Part shown: one piece after another, positions 15,178-23,255 of the stretch
How positions within the stretch are numbered: the stretch's first letter is position 1
Layout of the letters: each line of letters opens with the position of its first letter
DNA from: Rugosimonospora africana
GTDB taxonomy: Bacteria; Actinomycetota; Actinomycetes; Mycobacteriales; Micromonosporaceae
DNA length: 64,000 bases
Direction of reading: 5' to 3'
NCBI RefSeq assembly: GCF_016862975.1
Contig: NZ_BONZ01000006.1
Location: 223,616 to 287,615 of the forward strand
The notes under the pieces: model-generated
Seen by the model: the letters and a program-made list of their open reading frames with translations, nothing else
Database searches by the model: none
What the model was told of the DNA's origin: nothing
Translations under genes and position numbers: made by a program

Positions 15178-17982
15178 CTAGGTCGTCTTCTTCGCGGCGG
15201 TCTTCTTGGCCGGTGCCGCCTTCTTGGCGGCGGTCTTCTTGGCCGCAGTGGCCTTCTTCGCCGTGGTGGTCTTCTTCGCGGTCGTGGTCTTGCCCGCGAC
15301 CGCCTTCTTCTCCGCCGCGGTCTGCTTCTTCGCGGTGGTCTTCTTCGCCGCGGCCTTGGTGGCCTTCTTGCGGGCCGGAGCTGGCCCCTTGGCCCGCTTC
15401 TCGGCCAGCATCTCCGAGCCCTGCTCCACGGACATGGTCTCGGGCGTCTGACCCCGCCGCAGCGAGGCGTTGGTCTCGCCGTCGGTCACGTACGGCCCGA
15501 ACCGGCCGTCCTTGATCACCAGCGGCTTGTCCGTCAGCGGGTCGGGGCCCAGCTCGCGCAGCGGCGGCGCGGCCGGCCGGCGCTGGCGGGTCTTCGGCGC
15601 GGCCAGCAGTGCCAGGGCCTCGTCCAGGCTCACCGTGAACAGCTGCGACTCGTCGGCCAGCGACCGGAAGTCGTCGCCCCGCTTCACGTACGGCCCATAC
15701 CGGCCCGCCCCCGCGAACACCTCGGCGCCCCCGGGGTCCTTGCCCAGCAGCCGGGGCAGCGAGAGCAGCTGCAGGGCGTCGGCCAGCGACACCGCCTCCG
15801 GCGACTGATTACGCAGCAGCGAGGCGTTGCGCTCCCCGCTGGACACGTACGGGCCGAACCGACCCGACTTGATCACGACCAGCTCGCCGGTCTCCGGGTG
15901 CTCGCCCAGCTTCCGCTCGCCGCCGCCGCCCAGGAACAGTTCGTCGACCTTCGCCGGACTCAGCTCGTCCGGGGCGATGCCGTCCGGCAACGACGTCCGA
16001 TCGTCCTCGCCGGGCTCCTGGCCGGGCACCGTACGCTGCAGGTACGGCCCGTACCGGCCGACCCGCACCACGACGTCCCGCTCGGAGTCGTCCCGGAACA
16101 GCGGGATGGAGTTGACCCCACGGGCGTCGATCTCGCCGAGGTTCTCGGTGACCATCTTCCGCAGGCCACCCGCCCTGGCGATCGAACCCTCGTCGCCCAC
16201 CCCGCCGAAGTAGAACGCGGTCAGGAAGTCCAGCGCCGATGCCTCGCCGTCGGCGATGTCGTCGAGCTCGTTTTCCATCGAGGCGGTGAACTGGTAGTCC
16301 ACCAGCCGGGGGAAGTGCCCCTCCAGCAGGTTGGTCACCGCGAACGCGGTGAACGACGGGATCAGCGCCTGACCCCGTTTGAACACGTACCCGCGGTCCT
16401 GGATGGTGGCCATGATGTTGGCGTACGTCGACGGCCGGCCGATGCCCAACTCCTCCAGCGCCTTGACCAACGACGCCTCCGTGTAGCGGGCCGGTGGCTG
16501 GGTGGTGTGGCCGACCGGGTTGAGCCTGTCGGCGCGCAGCGGCTGATCCTTGACCAGGGTCGGCAGCCGGCGCTCGGCGTCCTCCGCCTCGGCCTCCTCG
16601 TCGTCGCTGGACTCCACGTAGGCGCGCAGGAAGCCGGGGTCGGTGATCGTCTTACCGGTCGCCCCGAAGTCGCACTCCTCGTTGTTCGTGGAAACGGCCC
16701 GGATGCGCACCGACACCGACGAGCCGACCGCGTCGGTCATCTGCGAGGCGATGGTCCGCCGCCAGATCAGCTCGTAGAGCCTGAACTCCTCGGTGGACAG
16801 CTCGTTCGCCACCTCGCCCGGGGTGCGGAAGGTGTCCCCGGCCGGGCGGATGGCCTCGTGCGCCTCCTGAGCGTTTTTCACCTTGGACGTGTACCGGCGC
16901 GGCTGCGGCGGCACGAACCGGTCGCCGTACAGCTCCTGGACCTGGGCCCGGGCAGCGGTGATGGCCGACTCGGAGAGGTTCACCGAGTCGGTACGCATAT
17001 AGGTGATGTAGCCGTTCTCGTACAGGCGCTGTGCCGTACGCATCGTCTGCGCGGAGGAGAACCGCATCTTGCGGGCGGCCTCCTGCTGCAGCGTGGAGGT
17101 GATGAACGGCGGGTAGGGCCGGCGCCGGTACGGCTTCTCCTCGACCCTGACGACCTTGAACGACTGGTTCTCCAGCCGGCCGGCCAACCCGCGGGCGGCC
17201 GCCTCGTCCAGGTGCACCACGTCGCTGCGGGCCCGGCCGGTGGTCGGCTCGAAGTCCCGGCCGGTGGCGATCCGGTCGCCGTCCAGCGAGATCAGCGTGG
17301 CGGAGAAGCCCCGGGGCCCGTCCGCAGGGGCGTCGAGCATCGCGAGGTCGGCGATGATGTCCCAGTACTCCGCCGAGCGGAACGCCATCCGCTGCTTCTC
17401 GCGATCCACCACGATCCGTGTGGCCACCGACTGCACCCGGCCCGCCGACAGCCGTGGCATGACCTTCTTCCACAGCACCGGCGAGACCTCGTACCCGTAC
17501 AGGCGGTCCAAGATCCGCCGGTACTCGTACGCGTTGACCAGGGCGCGGTCGATCTCCCGGGGGCTGGCCACGGCCGCCTGGATCGCCGGCTTCGTGATCT
17601 CGTGGAAGACCATCCGCTTGACCGGGACCTTGGGCTTGATCGTCTCCAGCAGGTGCCAGGCGATGGCCTCGCCCTCGCGGTCCTCATCTGTCGCCAGGTA
17701 GACCTCGTCCACCTCTTTGGCCAGCTTGGTCAGGCGGGTGATCTGCTGCTTCCGGTCGCTGGAAACCACGTAAAGCGGCGCAAAACCGTTGTCGACGTCC
17801 ACGCCCAGCCGGGCCCACGGCAGCGACTTATACTTCGCTGGCACGTCGGCCGCGTTGCGCGGCAGGTCCCGGACATGGCCCAGGCTCGCCTCGACCACAT
17901 ACCCGGGGCCTAGGTAACCCGAGATCGTCTTGGCCTTCGCCGGGGACTCGACGATGACCAAGCGCTTAGCGTCGTGCGGCAC
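15178..17982 (-). CDS. topA: DNA topoisomerase I
   Basis: A 934-residue type IA topoisomerase that relaxes negative supercoils. The TOPRIM domain starts with LVIVESPAKAKTI and holds DEDREG (residues 99-104). The active-site tyrosine is Tyr328 in ITYMRTDS. The C-terminal region has repeated GRFGPYV or GRYGPYV modules instead of zinc fingers, as in mycobacterial TopA. It ends in a tail of about 70 residues made mostly of Lys, Ala and Thr repeats, known in actinobacteria to increase processivity on DNA. GTG 17982 is preceded by GGGAG. It lies upstream of the tmk-holB region, the order known from Streptomyces. A supercoiling-sensitive promoter would be expected but cannot be read here. Confidence 0.97.
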   Translation of the reverse strand: MPHDAKRLVIVESPAKAKTISGYLGPGYVVEASLGHVRDLPRNAADVPAKYKSLPWARLGVDVDNGFAPLYVVSSDRKQQITRLTKLAKEVDEVYLATDEDREGEAIAWHLLETIKPKVPVKRMVFHEITKPAIQAAVASPREIDRALVNAYEYRRILDRLYGYEVSPVLWKKVMPRLSAGRVQSVATRIVVDREKQRMAFRSAEYWDIIADLAMLDAPADGPRGFSATLISLDGDRIATGRDFEPTTGRARSDVVHLDEAAARGLAGRLENQSFKVVRVEEKPYRRRPYPPFITSTLQQEAARKMRFSSAQTMRTAQRLYENGYITYMRTDSVNLSESAITAARAQVQELYGDRFVPPQPRRYTSKVKNAQEAHEAIRPAGDTFRTPGEVANELSTEEFRLYELIWRRTIASQMTDAVGSSVSVRIRAVSTNNEECDFGATGKTITDPGFLRAYVESSDDEEAEAEDAERRLPTLVKDQPLRADRLNPVGHTTQPPARYTEASLVKALEELGIGRPSTYANIMATIQDRGYVFKRGQALIPSFTAFAVTNLLEGHFPRLVDYQFTASMENELDDIADGEASALDFLTAFYFGGVGDEGSIARAGGLRKMVTENLGEIDARGVNSIPLFRDDSERDVVVRVGRYGPYLQRTVPGQEPGEDDRTSLPDGIAPDELSPAKVDELFLGGGGERKLGEHPETGELVVIKSGRFGPYVSSGERNASLLRNQSPEAVSLADALQLLSLPRLLGKDPGGAEVFAGAGRYGPYVKRGDDFRSLADESQLFTVSLDEALALLAAPKTRQRRPAAPPLRELGPDPLTDKPLVIKDGRFGPYVTDGETNASLRRGQTPETMSVEQGSEMLAEKRAKGPAPARKKATKAAAKKTTAKKQTAAEKKAVAGKTTTAKKTTTAKKATAAKKTAAKKAAPAKKTAAKKTT

Positions 17983-18154
17983 GGCACTCCCAGTTGCTCA
18001 TGGACACGGTGTTCAAACGTAACCCAGCGGTGTCCGGAACCGGGCGTACCGGGCCCTGCCAGGCGGCGTCACCGTACACCCAACTCCGCCGGTGACTCAC
18101 GTCACGGCACCGATCATGCCCCGAACGCGTGATTCGCACCTCGGATTCCGGCCG

Positions 18155-18739
18155 CTACCGAGATGCCGGCCACGCCTCTGCGGGAACCTCGGCTGGACGG
18201 TCGCCGACAAGCTCGGCAAGCCTTCCGATCCGGCGCCGGCCGGCGATCCGGTACGCGGGTCCGCCGGCCCTGGTACCCAGCAGAACTGCCGGTAATCCGA
18301 CACTCGCGAGCGCCACGCCGACCGGCTCCCAGGCCGGCTCGTCGGACGGTCCCAGCCGGAGGGTGAAGCCGAGTTGGTCGCCGTGCCCGGCAGCGATCAC
18401 CCACAGCCGCAGGCGCCGGCCATCCAGCCCGAACCCGGGCGGCGGCAGCTTCACCGCACCCCGCAGCCAGGCCGCGCCCAGCGGGGCCAGGGTGCTGGAG
18501 TATGCCGTCCGGACGCCGATGTGCTGCTCGACCGTGGACACCAGGGTCGCCGGTACCCCGCGTTGTGCCAGCTCGGCGTGCAGCACCCGGCCCCGCCACA
18601 GGTCACCGACCACGACGGAGACCCGGGCGGTGCCGCCCATCCGGACCACCTGACCCGGCCCGGCCAGCAGCCCTTCGAGGTCGGCCGGTGCCGGTGGCGC
18701 CGCCTCGACCCCGAATATGGACAGCTGCTTCACCTGCAT
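18155..18739 (-). CDS. Conserved hypothetical protein next to topA
   Basis: A 194-residue protein that I cannot assign to a named domain. It begins MQVKQLSIFGVEAAPP, then has alternating strands and helices (VVRMGGTARVSVVVGDLWRG near residues 30-50) and an Arg-rich C-terminal part. There is no signal peptide or membrane helix, so it should be cytoplasmic. ATG 18739 is chosen because GTGAGG lies five bases upstream; an N-terminal extension to 18799 overlaps the lipoprotein gene and looks unconserved. It sits between a lipoprotein gene (25 bases upstream) and topA on the same strand. A hypothetical gene in this position is, from memory, common in streptomycetes. Confidence 0.72.
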   Translation of the reverse strand: MQVKQLSIFGVEAAPPAPADLEGLLAGPGQVVRMGGTARVSVVVGDLWRGRVLHAELAQRGVPATLVSTVEQHIGVRTAYSSTLAPLGAAWLRGAVKLPPPGFGLDGRRLRLWVIAAGHGDQLGFTLRLGPSDEPAWEPVGVALASVGLPAVLLGTRAGGPAYRIAGRRRIGRLAELVGDRPAEVPAEAWPASR

Positions 18740-18764
18740 CCCGGCCTCACCGCATCCCCGCCCG

Positions 18765-19292
18765 CTACCCGCACTCCGGTACTGCTTCGAACTCCTCACG
18801 CAGTTCCGTCGACGTGAGCGCGCCGGTGTTGAGCCCCGCCTGCGAGTACTCCTTGTCGAGGGTGCCGACCGCGGCGGCCACGCCGTCGTAGAACGGCTTC
18901 GGCTGGCTGGTCGGGAGTGCCGCGACCGTGTGGTGCGCCTTGTCGTACGCGTCGCGTACGTGGGCCAGCGCGGACACGAACCGGTTGGCGATCACCTTGC
19001 CCCCGTCGACGTCGGGCACCCCGGCGGCGGCGACCTTCACCCGCGCGCTTTCCGTGGAGTCCCGGGCGCCGTCGAACAGCCGGATCATGTTGTCCCTGGT
19101 CTGCACCGGGGTCTTCGCGTCCTTCATCTGCGCCGCGGCCTGGCTGTTGAGCTGTGAAATGCTGGCCCGCCACGGGGACAGTGCCCGGCACACCTCGGTG
19201 GCCCAGGTCTTGGCCGGCGTGGCATCGCTGCCGCACGCGGCGACCGTTGCCACCACACCGAAGGCCGCCAGGGACGCGAGCATGCGACGCAT
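18765..19292 (-). CDS. Putative lipoprotein
   Basis: A 175-residue exported protein. The N-terminus MRRMLASLAAFGVVATVAACGSD is a type II signal peptide (shown here in short form), with Arg residues, a hydrophobic stretch and the lipobox VAAC, so the mature protein should be anchored at the outer face of the membrane by a lipidated Cys. The rest is helical with no recognised domain, containing evenly spaced Ala, Asp and Lys residues as in small helical-bundle lipoproteins. ATG 19292 is chosen because TACAGT ends seven bases before it, indicating a leaderless mRNA; GTG 19301 is the alternative. The function is unknown. Confidence 0.82.
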   Translation of the reverse strand: MRRMLASLAAFGVVATVAACGSDATPAKTWATEVCRALSPWRASISQLNSQAAAQMKDAKTPVQTRDNMIRLFDGARDSTESARVKVAAAGVPDVDGGKVIANRFVSALAHVRDAYDKAHHTVAALPTSQPKPFYDGVAAAVGTLDKEYSQAGLNTGALTSTELREEFEAVPECG

Positions 19293-19299
19293 GCCCGTC

Positions 19300-19305
19300 A
19301 CTGTA
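19300..19305 (-). promoter_or_regulatory. -10 element for a leaderless lipoprotein mRNA
   Basis: TACAGT on the minus strand ends seven bases before ATG 19292, so transcription should begin at or next to the start codon. The earlier in-frame GTG (19301) falls inside this element and is therefore unlikely to be used. Confidence 0.55.
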
Positions 19306-19391
19306 CGACTGTTCGATTGCCGGCGGTGTCTGGCGGAGGCTGCGGGGCGCGTGGCGTACCGGCCGGAGGCCGCCAGCGGGCCCGAAACGAC

Positions 19392-19428
19392 GGCGCCGGC
19401 CCCGCGGGAACCCCGCGGAGCCGGCGCC
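19392..19428 (-). terminator. Terminator of hppA
   Basis: A long, nearly perfect hairpin (GGCGCCGGC-c-CCGCGGG, loop AAC, CCCGCGG-a-GCCGGCGCC) lies 18 bases past the hppA stop and before the lipoprotein gene. One C/A mismatch interrupts a 16-bp stem. It should stop hppA transcription before the next gene on the same strand. Confidence 0.8.
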
Positions 19429-19445
19429 GGTCTGCCAGCAGGCTC

Positions 19446-21842
19446 TTACACCTTGGCGGCTTCGGCGTCCTCGCTCGTGTTCGCCGAACCGTCGCCCGGC
19501 GTCGCGCCGCCGTTCGTGGCGGCCGCGATGTCCTCCTCCGAGGCCACCGACATCGGCTTGCGCTTGTTGATGGTCACCGCGACCACGATGATCAGCAGGG
19601 CCAGCACCGCGACCAGGATGCGCAGCGGGGTGTTCTTGTCGCTCCCCACGCTCCACATGACCACGGCCGGTGCGATCAGCAGCGAGACCAGGTTCATCAC
19701 CTTGAGCAGCGGGTTGATCGCCGGGCCGGCGGTGTCCTTGAACGGGTCACCGACGGTGTCACCGATGACCGTGGCGGCATGGGCGTCCGAGCCCTTGCCG
19801 CCGAACTTGCCGTCCTCGATCATCTTCTTGGCGTTGTCCCAGGCACCACCGGAGTTGGCCAGGAACACGGCCATCAGGGTCCCGGCACCGATCGCCCCGG
19901 CCAGGTAGCTGGCCAGCGCGCCGATGCCCAGGCCGAAGCCGACCGCGATCGGCGCCAACACCGCGAGGAGGCCAGGCGTGATCAGCTCACGCTGGGCGTC
20001 CCTGGTGCAGATGTCGACCACCCGGCCGTACTCGGGCCGCTGGGTGCCGTTCATGATCCCGGGGAAGTCCCGGAACTGCCGCCGTACCTCGAAGACGACC
20101 GCACCGGCCGACCGGGACACGGCGTTGATGGCCAGTCCGGAGAAGAAGAACACCACGGCCGCGCCGAACAGCAATCCGACGAGGTTGCGCGGGTTGGACA
20201 CGTTGAGGATCTGGTCAAGCGACTCGGTGACCTTCGCCTTGGTCAACGCCGTACCGACGGTGTCCGTGTACGACCCGAACAGCGCGGTGGCCGCGAGTAC
20301 GGCCGTGGCGATCGCGATACCCTTGGTGATCGCCTTCGTGGTGTTGCCCACCGCGTCCAGGTCGGTGAGCACCCGGGCGCCATCCTCGTCGATCTCACCG
20401 GACATCTCCGCGATGCCCTGAGCGTTGTCGGAGATCGGGCCGAAGGTGTCCATGGCCACGATCACGCCGACCGTGGTCAGCAGGCCGGTGCCGGCCATGG
20501 CGATCGCGAACAGGGACAGCACGGTCGAGCCGCCGCCGAGCAGGAACGCGCCGTACACACCGGCGCCGATGACCAGCGCCGAGTACACGGCCGACTCGTA
20601 CCCGATCGAGATACCGGCCAGGACCACGGTGGCCGGACCGGTCAGCGAGCTCTTGCCGATGTCCTGCACCGGACGCCGGTCGACCTCGGTGAAGTAGCCG
20701 GTCAGCGCCTGGATGATGGCCGCCAGCACGATACCGATGATGACCGCGATGATCGCGACCACCGGCGGGGAGAGCCGCAGGTTGTCGGTGGGGGCCAGGC
20801 CCAGGGCGGTCCGCCAGCTGTCGCCGAGCAGGTCCGACCAGTTCTTCGGCAGGTACAGCCACGCGGCCACCGCGCTCAACACCGCCGAGATGCCGGCGGA
20901 GATGAAGAACGCTCGGTTGATCGCGGTCAGACCATTTCGGTCGGACGCACGCAGCCGGGTGATGAACACGCCGATGATCGCGGTGAGCACACCGATCGTC
21001 GGAACGATCAGCGGGAACACCAGTCCGTACTCGCCGAACGCGGCCTTGCCCAGGATCAGGGCGGCCACGAGCGTCACCGCGTACGACTCGAAGAGGTCCG
21101 CGGCCATGCCGGCGCAGTCGCCGACGTTGTCGCCCACGTTGTCCGCGATGGTGGCGGCGTTACGCGGGTCGTCCTCGGGAATCCCCTGCTCGACCTTCCC
21201 GACCAGGTCGGCGCCGACGTCGGCCGCCTTGGTGAAGATGCCGCCGCCGACCCGCATGAACATGGCCAGCAACGCCGCGCCGAAGCCGAAGCCCTCCAGC
21301 ACGGTTGGCGCGTCGCCCTTGTAGATGAGCACGACGATCGCCGCACCGAGCAGGCCGAGCCCGACGGTGAGGAAGCCGACCACGCCGCCGGTGCGGAACG
21401 CGATCTGCATTGCCCGCTCGCGGCTGCCCTGACCGGTGTTGGCGGCCGCCGCGACCCGGAGATTCGCCCTGGTGGCCAGGGCCATGCCCGCGCCACCGAT
21501 GAACGCGCTGAACAGTGCGCCCACCACGAAGAAGGCAGACCGTCCGATCTTGACCGACAGGCCGCCCTCGTTGACCGGGAGCAGGAACAGCAGAATGACG
21601 GCAATGATCACGAACACGCCGAGGGTCTTGAACTGGCGGAAGAGGTACGCGGTCGCGCCCTCCTGCACAGCCCCGGCGATCTCTTGCATTTTCTGGGTAC
21701 CCTTACCGGTTGCGAGAACCGCCCTAACCAGGGCGAACGCAAAGCCCAACGCCACCAGCGCGATAACCGCGGCGACTATGACGTAGGACAGGTTGCTACC
21801 GGTAAGGGGCAGCTCGCTGGCAGCGAGGGATCCCTCGGACAT
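19446..21842 (-). CDS. hppA: Proton-pumping membrane pyrophosphatase, K+-independent type
   Basis: A 798-residue integral membrane protein with about 16 helices that couples pyrophosphate hydrolysis to proton export. The substrate-binding motifs DVGADLVGKVE (208-218) and DNVGDNVGD (234-242) are intact. The motif GNTTKA (Lys503) has Lys where K+-dependent enzymes have Ala, so this is the K+-independent class, as in Streptomyces. ATG 21842 follows AGGAGG. A Ser/Thr/Glu-rich tail of about 45 residues follows the last helix. It uses pyrophosphate produced by biosynthesis, for instance by the acs product encoded 12 kb away. bldG and its partner lie upstream on the same strand. Confidence 0.97.
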   Translation of the reverse strand: MSEGSLAASELPLTGSNLSYVIVAAVIALVALGFAFALVRAVLATGKGTQKMQEIAGAVQEGATAYLFRQFKTLGVFVIIAVILLFLLPVNEGGLSVKIGRSAFFVVGALFSAFIGGAGMALATRANLRVAAAANTGQGSRERAMQIAFRTGGVVGFLTVGLGLLGAAIVVLIYKGDAPTVLEGFGFGAALLAMFMRVGGGIFTKAADVGADLVGKVEQGIPEDDPRNAATIADNVGDNVGDCAGMAADLFESYAVTLVAALILGKAAFGEYGLVFPLIVPTIGVLTAIIGVFITRLRASDRNGLTAINRAFFISAGISAVLSAVAAWLYLPKNWSDLLGDSWRTALGLAPTDNLRLSPPVVAIIAVIIGIVLAAIIQALTGYFTEVDRRPVQDIGKSSLTGPATVVLAGISIGYESAVYSALVIGAGVYGAFLLGGGSTVLSLFAIAMAGTGLLTTVGVIVAMDTFGPISDNAQGIAEMSGEIDEDGARVLTDLDAVGNTTKAITKGIAIATAVLAATALFGSYTDTVGTALTKAKVTESLDQILNVSNPRNLVGLLFGAAVVFFFSGLAINAVSRSAGAVVFEVRRQFRDFPGIMNGTQRPEYGRVVDICTRDAQRELITPGLLAVLAPIAVGFGLGIGALASYLAGAIGAGTLMAVFLANSGGAWDNAKKMIEDGKFGGKGSDAHAATVIGDTVGDPFKDTAGPAINPLLKVMNLVSLLIAPAVVMWSVGSDKNTPLRILVAVLALLIIVVAVTINKRKPMSVASEEDIAAATNGGATPGDGSANTSEDAEAAKV

Positions 21843-22111
21843 CTATGTCCTCCTGTACCGATATGTGCGTCATCGCCCGGTCAGTGGCGATGACAGACTC
21901 TACGCGGGAGTAACCGCGCCCCTGCCCCGCAAACGCGGGGACAAGGATTAGCTGATGACCCGGGGTACTCTAGTCGGCCGCCGTGGGCCTGGTCACACCG
22001 CCGTACCCATGTGTCCCCTGCTGGGGCCGGTGCGGGGGTTCCGGCGGGCCCACCCGAGCACAGCCGGAGCCGGGTTGTGGCGGAGGCGGGCAAAGGCTCG
22101 ACCGTACGGGC

Positions 22112-22618
22112 TCAGCCCCGCCCGCCCGACCCGTTCCGGCCCGACGGCATGGGCCACGACATCCGTACCTCGGTGCCCGGACCATGATCCGCCGGGCGTA
22201 CCGTCAGGTCCTCGACCAGGCCGGCGAGCAGGGCCAACCTCATTCCCACGGTGACCGCCTCCTCGGTGGCCGGATCCGGGCTGGCCACCTGTCCCGGGGG
22301 CTCCTCGAGGAGCGCGACGGGGTCGGCGAGTTCGGCCGGGTCACCGAGCGCCTGACCGAGCGCGGCGTCGATCGGTGCACGGTCGATGACCCGTACCGTG
22401 AACCGGTCGTCGTCGCCGAGCGCCACCTCGACGAGGTCGGCGATCGAGTGGTCGCGATGCAGGGCGACGGCACGTGAACACGCCTCACCGATCGCCAAAC
22501 GGATCTCGTCGAACAGTTCGGAGGCCACCCCGGCGCGACGGGCGACCGCGACGCCCACCAGGCGTGCGGTGCGTACATGAGCCGGCGCGGGCGTGAAGGA
22601 CAACCTGACCGTCGGCAT
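22112..22618 (-). CDS. Anti-sigma factor kinase-like ATP-binding protein (partner of BldG)
   Basis: A 168-residue protein with a HATPase fold like RsbW and SpoIIAB. The N-box reads DEIRLAIGEACSRA (about residues 38-51), where Glu and the position of the usual Asn (here Cys-Ser) would contact ATP-Mg, and a Gly-containing GMRLALLAGLVEDL segment follows. It lies seven bases downstream of bldG and should be co-translated. In Streptomyces the equivalent gene (SCO3548) encodes an anti-sigma factor that binds BldG. The replacement of the N-box Asn (EACSRA instead of EACxNA) suggests kinase activity may be weak or absent. ATG 22618 is the first Met of the conserved domain. Confidence 0.85.
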   Translation of the reverse strand: MPTVRLSFTPAPAHVRTARLVGVAVARRAGVASELFDEIRLAIGEACSRAVALHRDHSIADLVEVALGDDDRFTVRVIDRAPIDAALGQALGDPAELADPVALLEEPPGQVASPDPATEEAVTVGMRLALLAGLVEDLTVRPADHGPGTEVRMSWPMPSGRNGSGGRG

Positions 22619-22625
22619 CCGCGCC

Positions 22626-23036
22626 TCAGCCGGCCGAAGCGGCAGGGTCGGCGCCACCGTCCGCGTCTGGAGCCGGGGTCCCCGTGCCGGAGCCGCCCTG
22701 GCCACCAGCCGTCGCCGCCTCCACCGACGGGAACATGGTGAAGACGCGGTCCAATCCGGTGATCCGGAAGATCTTGAGCAGCCTCTCTTGGCCACAGGCG
22801 AGGAACAGCTCACCTCCGACGCCGCGCAGCCGCTTGAGCGCGCCGACCAGGACGCCGAGCCCCGTCGAGTCGAGAAACTCCACCCGGTCGAGGTTCACGA
22901 TCACGTGCCGTGCGCCGCCTTCGACCAGCGCGATCAGACGCTCACGCAGCTGGGGTGCGGTATAGACATCGATCTCGCCGGCCACATCGAGTATCAGATA
23001 GCCCTCGGCGTCGCGGGCCGACAACGACAGCTCCAT
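22626..23036 (-). CDS. bldG: BldG-type anti-anti-sigma factor (STAS domain)
   Basis: A 136-residue protein whose first 110 residues form a STAS domain (MELSLSARDAEGYLILDVAG). The phosphorylation site Ser57 lies in FLDSTGLG, the same residue number used by Streptomyces BldG, which controls morphological differentiation and antibiotic production. Unphosphorylated protein binds an anti-sigma factor and so frees a sigma factor. The C-terminal 25 residues are a Gly/Ala/Asp-rich tail. ATG 23036 has a strong GGAGG seven bases upstream. The downstream gene encodes the probable partner. Identity as bldG rests on the sequence plus the hppA-anti-sigma-bldG-helicase gene order. Confidence 0.92.
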   Translation of the reverse strand: MELSLSARDAEGYLILDVAGEIDVYTAPQLRERLIALVEGGARHVIVNLDRVEFLDSTGLGVLVGALKRLRGVGGELFLACGQERLLKIFRITGLDRVFTMFPSVEAATAGGQGGSGTGTPAPDADGGADPAASAG

Positions 23037-23041
23037 GTGGA

Positions 23042-23066
23042 CCTCCTTCGGTGGCGTCGCCGAAGG
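23042..23066 (-). promoter_or_regulatory. Hairpin overlapping the bldG ribosome site
   Basis: On the mRNA, CCTTCGG pairs with CCGAAGG around an eight-base loop (stem arms 23060-23066 and 23045-23051). The second arm includes the first bases of the AAGGAGG ribosome site (23048-23042). The stem would partly hide that site and could make bldG translation adjustable. Confidence 0.5.
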
Positions 23067-23218
23067 GCGCACCTCCCTGGGCATCTAACCATCGTTCGGC
23101 GATCTCGTGCGCACGCGTACCACACCTGGAGATCCGACGTCGTCGCGCGTGGTGAGTCCGGCGTCGCCGGGCGCTCACGAGGGAGCCACGTCGGGTGGCT
23201 CACCGTCCCGATCCGTCG

Positions 23219-23249
23219 TTGGACGTGGCCCGGGCACCAGTGTCAGAGT
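23219..23249 (+). promoter_or_regulatory. Possible promoter of the DECH helicase gene
   Basis: TTGGAC (23219-23224) and CAGAGT (23244-23249) are separated by 19 bases, and CAGAGT ends six bases before GTG 23256. This would give a leaderless mRNA. The first base of the -10 hexamer is not the consensus T. Confidence 0.35.
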
Positions 23250-23255
23250 GCTTGG

